A model generated the notes under the pieces. It was not told the DNA's origin. It saw only the letters and a list, made by a program, of their open reading frames with translations, and made no database searches. Shown piece after piece: positions 1 to 8,604 of a stretch of DNA of 14,199 bases. The DNA is from Egerieenecus sp048201975 (GTDB lineage Bacteria; Bacillota; Clostridia; Christensenellales; Aristaeellaceae), in assembly GCA_048201975.1 (NCBI GenBank), contig DBFBGQ010000002.1, positions 1 through 14,199 on the forward strand, in the 5' to 3' direction. The position numbers and the translations under genes were made by a program. The stretch's first letter is position 1. Each line of letters opens with the position of its first letter.

Positions 1-690
1 GGGATCTATTCCAGCCGGAAGCTGGAAGAAGCCTGTCAATATCGGATTGACTTCAGATGGCTGCTGGAGGATCAAAAGGCACCGGATCACACGACATTTG
101 CACGTTTCCGCACGGGCCGCTGCCGGGAAGTGGTGGAAGATCTGTTCTATCAGTTTGTAAAGAAACTGGAGGACATGAGCGAAACAGACCACAAAACGGT
201 ATACATCGACGGAACAAAGCTGGAAAGCGCTGCTGGCCGGTACACCTTTGTGTGGCGCAAACCCATCCAAAAGCATCTGGCGAAGGTAAAAGCGGAACAT
301 CAAAATGGCCAATTTGTAACCGACGCATGGTACCGCTGCGAGGACTGCGCCGGCTGTCCCTGCCGCGGGCAATGCTGCCAGGCAAAAGACCCCAACCAGC
401 CCAAGGAAGTTTTTGGGCAAAGAACCTTCTGGGAAAAGCGCAAACAGGCTACACGCAATAGTTCATCCGAGCGCGGCATGCAACTGCGTGTGCGCCGCTC
501 TATTCAGGTGGAAGGCGCGTTTGCGCTGCTGAAAAGCGACTTTGGGTTTCGGCGCTTTCTCACCAGAGGAAAAGGCAATATTCGCCCGGAGCTGTTTTTC
601 CTGGCCCTGGCGCTTGACCTGAAAAAGCTATGGATGAAGCGGGAACACAACCGGCTCAAAACGCGAGCGTCTCTCAAAATGGTTTCGTAG
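1..690 (+). pseudogene. IS1182-family transposase, 5'-truncated by window edge and internally deleted
   Basis: The reading frame is open from base 1 to the TAG at 688-690 (229 codons). It opens with GIYSSRKLEEACQYRI, continues with PDHTTFARFRT, then the first catalytic motif (VYIDGTKLES, YTFVWRKP), and ends with CEDCAGCPCRGQC, SIQVEGAFALLKSDFGFRRF and LTRGKGNI. All are hallmarks of IS1182-type DDE transposases. In the full-length family, as I recall it, well over 200 residues separate YTFVWKK from the CEDCSGCP cysteine motif, including the second catalytic Asp (ADAGYxSEENY). Here only about 20 residues separate them, so the central catalytic part is missing although the frame is kept. The deletion junction probably lies near 270-310. 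The first Asp (DGT) and last Glu (VEGAF) remain, but the enzyme should be inactive. The 5' end lies outside the window, so further damage cannot be judged. Family call is firm; the deletion is inferred from recalled relatives. Confidence 0.82.
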
Positions 691-815
691 TGCGCGCAGA
701 AATTGAAAAGCTATCCACATGCGGGTTTGTTTTCGACAGCCCTGGTTTCTTATGCCTCTTTTCGCTTTGGTTGCTTGCTTTTTGACGCTATGCCGCCGTT
801 TTTCTCTTGATTTGT
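691..815. other. Intergenic region after the transposase
   Basis: I see no gene here. The stretch should contain the right end of the insertion sequence, but without the left end I cannot identify a terminal inverted repeat or a target duplication. It is AT-richer than the uvrA region and contains a T-rich run around 765-810. Confidence 0.5.
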
Positions 816-860
816 TTGCAAAAAGGGCGTGCCGCAGAAGTTGCTTTCTGCAACACGCCC
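816..860 (-). terminator. Intrinsic terminator for uvrA
   Basis: A two-part hairpin spans 825-860. GGGCGTG (825-831) pairs with CACGCCC (854-860), and inside a 2x2 internal loop GCAGAA (834-839) pairs with TTCTGC. On the minus strand the stem is followed directly by TTTTT (complement of 820-824), the classic rho-independent layout. It lies about 135 bp past the uvrA stop codon, with the 103-bp repeat core between them, so it is the likely end of the uvrA transcript. Confidence 0.8.
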
Positions 861-872
861 CCTTGCTGGGTT

Positions 873-975
873 ATTGATTTTGCTTGCAAAATCAATTCCT
901 TACACCCTCGGACGACCTCTGGTTGGCCGAAGATGCTTCCTCGAAAAAGTGGGTTTATCCACTTTTTCGACACGC
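873..975 (-). repeat. Structured intergenic repeat core, copy 1 (uvrA 3' UTR)
   Basis: Read on the minus strand, this 103-bp unit matches 5758-5860 (plus strand) at 97 of 103 positions with no gaps. It contains a 12-bp stem (941-970, TCGAAAAAGTGG against its complement, 6-nt loop), a middle weak stem (CTTCGG with CCGAGG), and an 11-bp near-perfect palindrome (873-896, ATTGATTTTGC with a TT centre). It starts 20 bp after the uvrA stop and ends 13 bp before the terminator hairpin, so it is transcribed as 3' untranslated RNA. Orientation relative to the upstream gene is the same as in copy 2. Confidence 0.85.
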
Positions 976-994
976 CCGCGGGAAGGAACTCCCC

Positions 995-3832
<2,838 letters not shown>

Positions 3833-3882
3833 TGCATTCCTCTGCCTTTGTTCCGTGGATTCCTGCTTTTGCCAGCCCTGAC

Positions 3883-3933
3883 AGTTTACCACAAACCCAT
3901 CGCCGGCGCAAGGCGAACACGAACAAATGTTTT
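3883..3933 (-). promoter_or_regulatory. uvrA promoter with LexA/DinR SOS box
   Basis: Positions 3920-3933 read CGAACAAATGTTTT on the plus strand, matching the Firmicute LexA box CGAACRNRYGTTYC at 13 of 14 positions. On the minus strand, 8 bp downstream, lie a weak -35 TTGCGC (3906-3911), a 17-bp spacer and a -10 TAAACT (3883-3888), about 50 bp ahead of the uvrA start codon. The SOS box is convincing; the -10/-35 assignment is tentative. Confidence 0.72.
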
Positions 3934-4000
3934 ATTTTCTGGGCGCTGCGCCCGTTTCCAGTGTGCGCAGCTGCCGCGGAAAAAAATCTTTTTCCCGCGG

Positions 4001-4026
4001 TGAACCTTTTGCCGGGGAGAAACGTC
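4001..4026 (+). promoter_or_regulatory. ECF-type promoter (TGAACC-N16-CGTC), probably autoregulatory
   Basis: TGAACC at 4001-4006, a 16-bp spacer and CGTC at 4023-4026 match the general ECF (SigW-like) promoter form TGAAAC-N16-CGT. It lies about 72 bp upstream of the sigma factor start. A GC-rich hairpin with an A/T-rich inner stem (CCGCGG arms, about 3973-4000) sits just before it. A perfect GGACCC-T-GGGTCC hairpin (4038-4050) would be at the very start of the transcript. Confidence 0.65.
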
Positions 4027-4097
4027 CGAATAAATGGGGACCCTGGGTCCGCCCATGGGAGCCATGGGAGGAGCGGGGGCGCTAAGGAGGGACAGGG

Positions 4098-4580
4098 ATG
4101 GACGCGGCGACATTCAGCCGGGAGGCGATGGCGTGCCAGCGGCTGCTATACCACATCTGCTGGGCGATGCTGAGCAACGAGGCGGACTGCGCCGACGCGG
4201 TGCAGGAGGCGATGCTGCGGGCCTGGCAGCGGCAGGGCAGCCTGCGGCGCCCGGAGGCCTTCAGGCCCTGGCTGTGCAGGATCACGGCCAACGTGTGCAA
4301 GGATATGCTGCGCCGGCAGCGCCGGGAGCGCGCCCTGCCCCTGTGGGAGAGCGCGGCGGCCTCCGCCTACGACGAGGCGGGCCTGGACCTAAGGCAAGCG
4401 CTGGAGCAGCTTTCCCCGGAGCAGCGCGCCGCGGTGGCGCTGCATTACTTCGACGGCCTATCGGTGGAGGAGGTGAGCCGTTCCCTGGGGATTCCCAGCG
4501 GCACGGTGAAAACTCGCCTTCTGTATGCCCGACGCAAGCTCAGCCGGCTGCTTCGGGAGGAGTTGGAGGTGAGCGTATGA
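4098..4580 (+). CDS. ECF-subfamily RNA polymerase sigma-70 factor
   Basis: A 160-residue protein with the two-domain layout of extracytoplasmic-function sigma factors. Region 2 is about residues 15-75 (LLYHICWAMLSNEADCADAVQEAM and RPEAFRPWLCRITANVCKDML, with the start of the helix pair that binds the -10 element). Region 4 is about residues 99-152 (LEQLSPEQRAAVALHYFDGL, SVEEVSRSLGIPSGTVKTRL), a helix-turn-helix for the -35 element. The ATG follows AAGGAGG (4084-4090) by seven bases. Its stop overlaps the next start as ATGA, so the two are translationally coupled, the usual arrangement for a sigma factor and its anti-sigma factor. The promoter upstream fits self-activation. The inducing stress is not visible from sequence. 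Confidence 0.92.
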   Translation: MDAATFSREAMACQRLLYHICWAMLSNEADCADAVQEAMLRAWQRQGSLRRPEAFRPWLCRITANVCKDMLRRQRRERALPLWESAAASAYDEAGLDLRQALEQLSPEQRAAVALHYFDGLSVEEVSRSLGIPSGTVKTRLLYARRKLSRLLREELEVSV

Positions 4581-5722
4581 CGGAGCAGGAATTTGCCCGA
4601 TTGCTCAAGGATCAGGCCCCCGACCCCACGCCGGAGTTTGACCAGGCCATGGACCGGGCCCTGGAACAGATTGCCCGGGAACCGGAGCGGACGGCTCCCC
4701 GGCGCGTTTCCCGCCGGCGGGGGCTGGCCATGGTGCTGGCGGCGCTGCTGCTTGCGTCCGTGGCGGCGGCTGTGGCCTGGGGCCCGAGCGTGATTGACTT
4801 CTTTGTGGGGCAAACCCCGCCCCAGACCCAGGGGATGATCCAGCGGAACCTGGCCAGCGCTTCCTTTGCGCACTGCGATATCACCCTGCGGGAGGCCGCC
4901 TATGACGGCATGAGCCTGTACATCCTCTACAGCATCCGGGACCGGGACGCCACCGAGCCCCTGGGGGAGCTGGACCCCGTCACCGGCGAGCGGTATTTCT
5001 ATGAAACCTCCACCCCGGGGATGGAGGCGGACGATGTGGGCTGGTGGCAGGACGGCCTGTGGATCGACGGCGTGGACACGGCTGTGCCAGGCATGAGCAT
5101 ATGGGAATACCGGGGCTCCGAGGTGCCCGGGGAAATGCTCTGCTACCAGCTCTGGCGGCTGGACCAGCTGGGGGTGTACCTGGAGGGCAAGGTGGAGATC
5201 ACCCTGCCCCTGGGCAAGCGCCAGCCCCTGAGCATATTGACCGAGGACGGCGCGCAGATTCCCCCGGAGAGCGTGATGAGCTTCACCCTGGACGCCTCCA
5301 TCCGGGACAGCGTGTCCATGGAGACCCCGGACTTCTCCCGGGAGATCGACGGCTACACCGCCTGGGTCAGCCAAGCGGTGTTCACCCCCGTGCAGGTGTA
5401 CATCACCGTGGATTACCATGTGCCCCAGGACCTTCTGGACGCCTTTGCGGCGGCGCGCGGCGGGCAGCCCCAGGAGGAATGGAGGCAATACCGGCCCATG
5501 GATGTGGTGTTCTCCTGGGCCTCCGGCCTTTCCCTGGTGGACGGAGCCGGTCAGCCGGTGCAGCAGAAGGCGATCTTCTCCGCCGGCTGTCAGGGCGTTT
5601 CCGATACCCACATCTGGTACGCCTTCCCCGCCATGGCCGAGCTCCCCGGGGAGCTCTACCTGGCTCCGTGCAAGGACAACGGCGACGGGTATGACCTGAC
5701 CCGGAGCATCCGGGTGAAATAG
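4577..5722 (+). CDS. Probable anti-sigma factor, single-pass membrane protein (DUF4179-like)
   Basis: A 381-residue protein starting at the ATG that overlaps the sigma factor stop; frame upstream of this is a shadow. About 48 residues of charged cytoplasmic N-terminus (MTEQEFARLLKDQAPDPTPE) end in the positive cluster RRVSRRR. One membrane helix follows (about residues 49-69, GLAMVLAALLLASVAAAVAW), then a roughly 310-residue extracytoplasmic part rich in beta-type sequence (ITLREAAYDGMSLYILYSIRDRD, VEITLPLG, MSFTLDASI). This layout and the gene order match the DUF4179-type anti-sigma proteins common beside Clostridia ECF sigma factors. The cytoplasmic segment would hold the sigma factor at the membrane until a signal acts on the outer part. 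The family assignment is from architecture and context. No zinc-binding HxxxCxxC motif of the ZAS type is seen. Confidence 0.8.
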   Translation: MTEQEFARLLKDQAPDPTPEFDQAMDRALEQIAREPERTAPRRVSRRRGLAMVLAALLLASVAAAVAWGPSVIDFFVGQTPPQTQGMIQRNLASASFAHCDITLREAAYDGMSLYILYSIRDRDATEPLGELDPVTGERYFYETSTPGMEADDVGWWQDGLWIDGVDTAVPGMSIWEYRGSEVPGEMLCYQLWRLDQLGVYLEGKVEITLPLGKRQPLSILTEDGAQIPPESVMSFTLDASIRDSVSMETPDFSREIDGYTAWVSQAVFTPVQVYITVDYHVPQDLLDAFAAARGGQPQEEWRQYRPMDVVFSWASGLSLVDGAGQPVQQKAIFSAGCQGVSDTHIWYAFPAMAELPGELYLAPCKDNGDGYDLTRSIRVK

Positions 5723-5726
5723 CGAA

Positions 5727-5755
5727 ATGCAGTCCGAAACATGGCGTTTCGGACT
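5727..5755 (+). repeat. 29-bp direct repeat of terminator hairpin, left copy
   Basis: These 29 bases are identical to 5953-5981. The segment folds as AGTCCGAAAC (5731-5740) paired with GTTTCGGACT (5746-5755) across an ATGGC loop. Unlike the right copy, it is followed by CAGCG, not a T run, so it has lost, or never had, terminator function. It lies four bases past the anti-sigma stop. Confidence 0.85.
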
Positions 5756-5757
5756 CA

Positions 5758-5860
5758 GCGTGTCGAAAAAGTGGGAAAACCCACTTTTTCGAGGAAGCAA
5801 CTTCGGCCAACCAGAGGTCGTCCGAAGGTGTAAGGAATTGATTTTGCACGCAAAATCAAC
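5758..5860 (+). repeat. Structured intergenic repeat core, copy 2
   Basis: A 103-bp unit, 97/103 identical to the reverse complement of 873-975. It contains a 13-bp stem with AAAA loop (TCGAAAAAGTGGG at 5763-5775 and its complement), a middle stem CTTCGG/CCGAAG, and a 10-bp stem TTGATTTTGC (5838-5847) with AC loop. It sits downstream of the anti-sigma gene in the same relative orientation as copy 1 has to uvrA. Short ORFs through it are chance products of the palindromes. Confidence 0.85.
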
Positions 5861-5868
5861 CACCCGCC

Positions 5869-5925
5869 CCGGCGGCAAAGCCGCCGGATACGAATAAAAG
5901 TCGAAGGGGCTGCGGCCCCTCCGAC
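5869..5925 (+). repeat. Two additional GC-rich hairpins extending repeat copy 2
   Basis: First, CCGGCGGC (5869-5876) pairs with GCCGCCGG (5880-5887) around an AAA loop. Second, GTCG-A-AGGGGC (5900-5910) pairs with GCCCCT-C-CGAC (5915-5925) around TGCG with one mismatch. They join the repeat core to the terminator and are absent from the uvrA-side copy. From memory, similar hairpin series occur between genes in gut Clostridia; I could not check this. Confidence 0.7.
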
Positions 5926-5952
5926 GCCTCTGGTGAGTTTTTTGACAGTCTG

Positions 5953-5989
5953 ATGCAGTCCGAAACATGGCGTTTCGGACTGCATTTTT
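5953..5989 (+). terminator. Intrinsic terminator of the sigma/anti-sigma operon
   Basis: A perfect 14-bp stem, ATGCAGTCCGAAAC (5953-5966) with its complement at 5972-5985, has a five-base ATGGC loop and runs straight into TTTTT (5985-5989). It lies 230 bp after the anti-sigma stop codon. It points with the plus strand and is not preceded by an A run, so it is not a good terminator for the convergent regulator gene. Confidence 0.85.
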
Positions 5990-6070
5990 GCGTATTGAGA
6001 AAGTATTTGATTTCAAAATCCTTGCAAGTTTTCCTTTGCGGCCTTGTAAGCGCAGAGGATTTCCCCCTGC

Positions 6071-8368
6071 TTATTTTTGTGCGTTCTTTTCCTCCAGCAG
6101 CCGCAGGCGGTAGAGGTGCGGCGTTGCCCCATACCTGCTGGCAAACTGCGAGATGAAGTACGCCGGGGTGCGGTAGCCCGTTTCGTAGGCAATCTGCTGC
6201 ACGGTCATGTCCGTTTCCCGGAGGAGCTTTTCCCCGGCCTGGACCCGTTGCTCGTTCACATAGGCGGTGAAGTTCACGCCGGTTTCCTGCTTGAAAACCC
6301 GGCTGAGGTAGCGGGGGGTCAGATGGACCTGCCCGGCCAGCAGGTCCAGGGACAGGTCCTCCCGGAGATGCTCGGATACGTATTGCTTCACCTTGGCGAT
6401 GGTCTGGGAGGAGCGCTGGGTTTCGGCGGTCTCCCCCTGCAGGTGGCGGGTAAGCGCCGCTTCCAGGTGGGCAAAGTACTGCTCCATGTCCGCGAAGCTG
6501 CTCTGATAGGCGGCCAGCAGGCGCTGCTCCTCCTGGGGCAGAGGCAGGGACTCCTTTTGCAGGGTATTGATCACCGTGTGGAACAGCACCACCAGGAAAT
6601 CATGGTAGACCGAATAGTGATACTTGGCCTTGCGCAGCTCGGCGCGGAGGCTTTGCAGCTGCTCGCTCACCTGCCTGGGGTTGCGCTGGGCGATGGCGGC
6701 GGTCAGGGGCTGGAGCCTGCCGGGGTCGGGCCGGAGGCGCTTGTTTTCCCGGTCCAGGTACTGGCTGCCGTAGAGCACGCTTTCCTCCTGGTAGAACCAC
6801 TGGTAATTTCTGGCCAGGGACGCGGTTTCATAGCAGGCGTACAGCTCGGTGAGGCTGTCCGTCCATTCTCCCACGCAGAAGAAGCTCTGGAGCATGAAGT
6901 GATCCTGGATAAACGCCTCCAGGCAGGAGAACAGCGGCAGCAGGGACGCCCGGGTCTCCTTGCGGCTGCCCACGATTACCGCCACGTCCATCTTGCCGTC
7001 GTCCATGGCCTGGAGGAAGAGCTGGTCGTCGTGGAGCTGCTCCAGGTAGGCAATGACGCTGTAGGTGATGTAGTTTCTGTTTTCATGGAGGATGCCCCGG
7101 GCGTCCTTTTCGCAGAAGTGCACAAGGAACACGTTCCATCCCGCCGCGGTGGGGTCCACCTGGACCATGCGCAGGCGGTTTTCAATTTCCACCAGGTTGG
7201 CGGGCTGCTTGCTCAGCAGCCGGGAGAAGATCTGGTTGCGGACCATGGGCGCGTTCAGCGCGATGGCGGATTGCAGCTCGCCCACCTGGTGGGACAGGTC
7301 GGAGATGGCCTGGTTGATCAGCGCGTAGTCGTCCTGATGGGCGGGGACGGCCAGCTGCTCCTTGGCGCGGCTGGTGAGCAGGTGAATGGGGTTGTACACC
7401 CGGTTGGCGATCACATAGGCCAGCAGATAGCCCATGAGCAGCGTCGCCGCGCCGATGATGCCCACAATCACCACAATGCGGGTGGAGGCGGTGTAGAACT
7501 GATTTTCCTCCATCAGGCACGCCAGGCGCCAGGTGGTTTCCGGCACGGAGACGGAGGAGAGCATTTGCCCGCCCCGGCTTTGCAGGTCATAGCCCGGTGC
7601 GCTGCCGCTGAGCCAATCGGCCAGGCCCTGGGGGGGCTCGCCGGCGCTGTCGCTGAGCAGGATGGTCCCATCCTGGTCCACCAGGTACGTGAGCAGCCCG
7701 TCCCCGATGGCGGCCTGGGACATGGCCTCGGCAATGATGCTCCCGTCCATTTCAATGGCGATGACGCCCTGGGCCTCCGCGCCAGAGCTGAAAATGGGGT
7801 AGGTGTGGCAGTATACCAGCGTGCCCTGGGTTCCCGCCTGGGTGGGGTAGCTGTACCATTGCTGGGTCTGCCCGGAGGCCAGCATCTCCTGGATCCAGGG
7901 CACATCTTCATAGGCCACCAGCCCGTTTTCTCCCAGAAAGCGCAGCCCGTAGGTGGTGGAAAGCAGTATTTCGTCATGGCGGTAATACACATCAATGCTC
8001 AACGCCTGCTCATGCTTGCCCAGCACGCTTTTGAGCATGTCCAGGTTGCGCAGAAAGGGCGTATAGGCGCGCTTCTCCTGGGGGGTGAAGGAGCCGTATT
8101 CGTTGGCGTTGGCGTTGTACTGCTGGCAAACCTCCAGCATGGTCTGGGCAGCGGGGACCACCACCTGGTAGCGGATCATCTCGGCGGCGTGGGTCATGCC
8201 CTTTTCGTGGACCTGCTCGATCTCCCGGTGGAACGCATTGGAAAACAGCGCGTAGGAAACGGAAACCACCGTCAGCGTGGCCAGGGTAATCAGAATGCAG
8301 TACGTCCAGAAAAGCCGGTAAAACACCGACCCCTGACGGCTATGGAACAGCTTGTACACAGTGTTCAT
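6071..8368 (-). CDS. Membrane-anchored sensor with AraC-type DNA-binding domain (YesN-like regulator)
   Basis: A 765-residue protein. A membrane helix (about residues 18-43, RLFWTYCILITLATLTVVSV) is followed by a roughly 250-residue extracytoplasmic region with the feel of a dCache sensor (SIDVYYRHDEILLSTTYG, YLVDQDGTILLSD, VPETTWRLACLM). Next come a second helix (about 297-321, IVVIVGIIGAATLLMGYLLA), a cytoplasmic linker of about 330 residues, and a C-terminal AraC double helix-turn-helix (about 654-756: LSLDLLAGQVHLTPRYLSRVF, then TVQQIAYETGYRTPAYFISQF). Such one-component regulators sense a ligand outside and activate neighbouring carbohydrate genes. The divergent GH95-like and oligogalacturonate lyase genes are the obvious targets, so the ligand may be a pectin fragment; this is inference. 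The ATG at 8368 follows AAGGGG at short spacing. A strong promoter lies upstream. Confidence 0.9.
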   Translation of the reverse strand: MNTVYKLFHSRQGSVFYRLFWTYCILITLATLTVVSVSYALFSNAFHREIEQVHEKGMTHAAEMIRYQVVVPAAQTMLEVCQQYNANANEYGSFTPQEKRAYTPFLRNLDMLKSVLGKHEQALSIDVYYRHDEILLSTTYGLRFLGENGLVAYEDVPWIQEMLASGQTQQWYSYPTQAGTQGTLVYCHTYPIFSSGAEAQGVIAIEMDGSIIAEAMSQAAIGDGLLTYLVDQDGTILLSDSAGEPPQGLADWLSGSAPGYDLQSRGGQMLSSVSVPETTWRLACLMEENQFYTASTRIVVIVGIIGAATLLMGYLLAYVIANRVYNPIHLLTSRAKEQLAVPAHQDDYALINQAISDLSHQVGELQSAIALNAPMVRNQIFSRLLSKQPANLVEIENRLRMVQVDPTAAGWNVFLVHFCEKDARGILHENRNYITYSVIAYLEQLHDDQLFLQAMDDGKMDVAVIVGSRKETRASLLPLFSCLEAFIQDHFMLQSFFCVGEWTDSLTELYACYETASLARNYQWFYQEESVLYGSQYLDRENKRLRPDPGRLQPLTAAIAQRNPRQVSEQLQSLRAELRKAKYHYSVYHDFLVVLFHTVINTLQKESLPLPQEEQRLLAAYQSSFADMEQYFAHLEAALTRHLQGETAETQRSSQTIAKVKQYVSEHLREDLSLDLLAGQVHLTPRYLSRVFKQETGVNFTAYVNEQRVQAGEKLLRETDMTVQQIAYETGYRTPAYFISQFASRYGATPHLYRLRLLEEKNAQK

Positions 8369-8419
8369 CGTCCCCTTACGGCGGATTTGCGCGCATATGG
8401 TGGCTTGCAGCTAAGTTTC

Positions 8420-8448
8420 ATTATGGTGAGGGAAAGCCTTTTTGTCAA
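8420..8448 (-). promoter_or_regulatory. Sigma-A promoter of the AraC-type regulator gene
   Basis: On the minus strand, TTGACA (8443-8448) is separated by 17 bp from CATAAT (8420-8425). This is a full-consensus -35 and a 5/6 -10, about 50 bp before the regulator start codon. The regulator is thus likely expressed constitutively at a useful level so that it can sense its inducer. Confidence 0.8.
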
Positions 8449-8604
8449 TGAAAATGGCGCTTTTTGATGAAATCATTCCATGAAGGAGAATATCTTGGAT
8501 TTCCATTCCCGGCGGCATATGCCATACTCAGGGGCAGAACAGGCGCCGCGGCCATGGCGCGCGGCGGCGGGAAAAAGACATACGGCCAAGGAGGCGCGGT
8601 GGCG
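8449..8604 (+). promoter_or_regulatory. Leader of the pectin-enzyme operon
   Basis: About 155 bp before the chosen GH95-like start. The frame is open from an ATG at 8464, but residues encoded by 8464-8604 are rich in Gly/Ala/Arg and do not resemble the family's N-terminus. AAGGAGG at 8588-8594 is placed for the ATG at 8605 (10-base spacing) or, less well, a GTG at 8599. I find no good sigma-A promoter for the plus strand, which would fit activator dependence. A small dyad TGAT-GAA-ATCA (8465-8475) is the only operator-like feature seen. Confidence 0.45.

Noticed and set aside
873..975. Possible CRISPR or insertion-sequence ends formed by the repeats
   Set aside because: There are only two widely separated copies in opposite orientation on the plus strand, no regular spacers, and no transposase between them; the DNA between is ordinary uvrA and sigma genes.
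3833..3892. Upstream in-frame ATG extending uvrA by 20 residues
   Set aside because: The extra residues do not resemble UvrA, they would overlap the proposed -10 element, and the start at 3832 has its own ribosome binding site.
5755..5985. Small ORFs inside the repeat islands (also near 788-973 and 884-973)
   Set aside because: They repeat the same peptide because the DNA repeat is duplicated. Hairpin content explains the sequence better than coding, and no ribosome binding site is seen.
4445..6016. Minus-strand frame across the anti-sigma gene and repeats
   Set aside because: A shadow of the anti-sigma gene joined to palindromic repeat sequence; palindromes yield similar peptides in both directions.
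6077..8467. 796-codon plus-strand open frame opposite the AraC-type regulator
   Set aside because: A shadow of the regulator gene. Composition is biased and no domain is recognisable, while the opposite strand has clear membrane helices and an AraC domain.
8464..8604. Earlier in-frame starts for the GH95-like gene
   Set aside because: The added Gly/Ala/Arg-rich residues are unlike the family, do not form a signal peptide, and AAGGAGG at 8588-8594 fits the later ATG.
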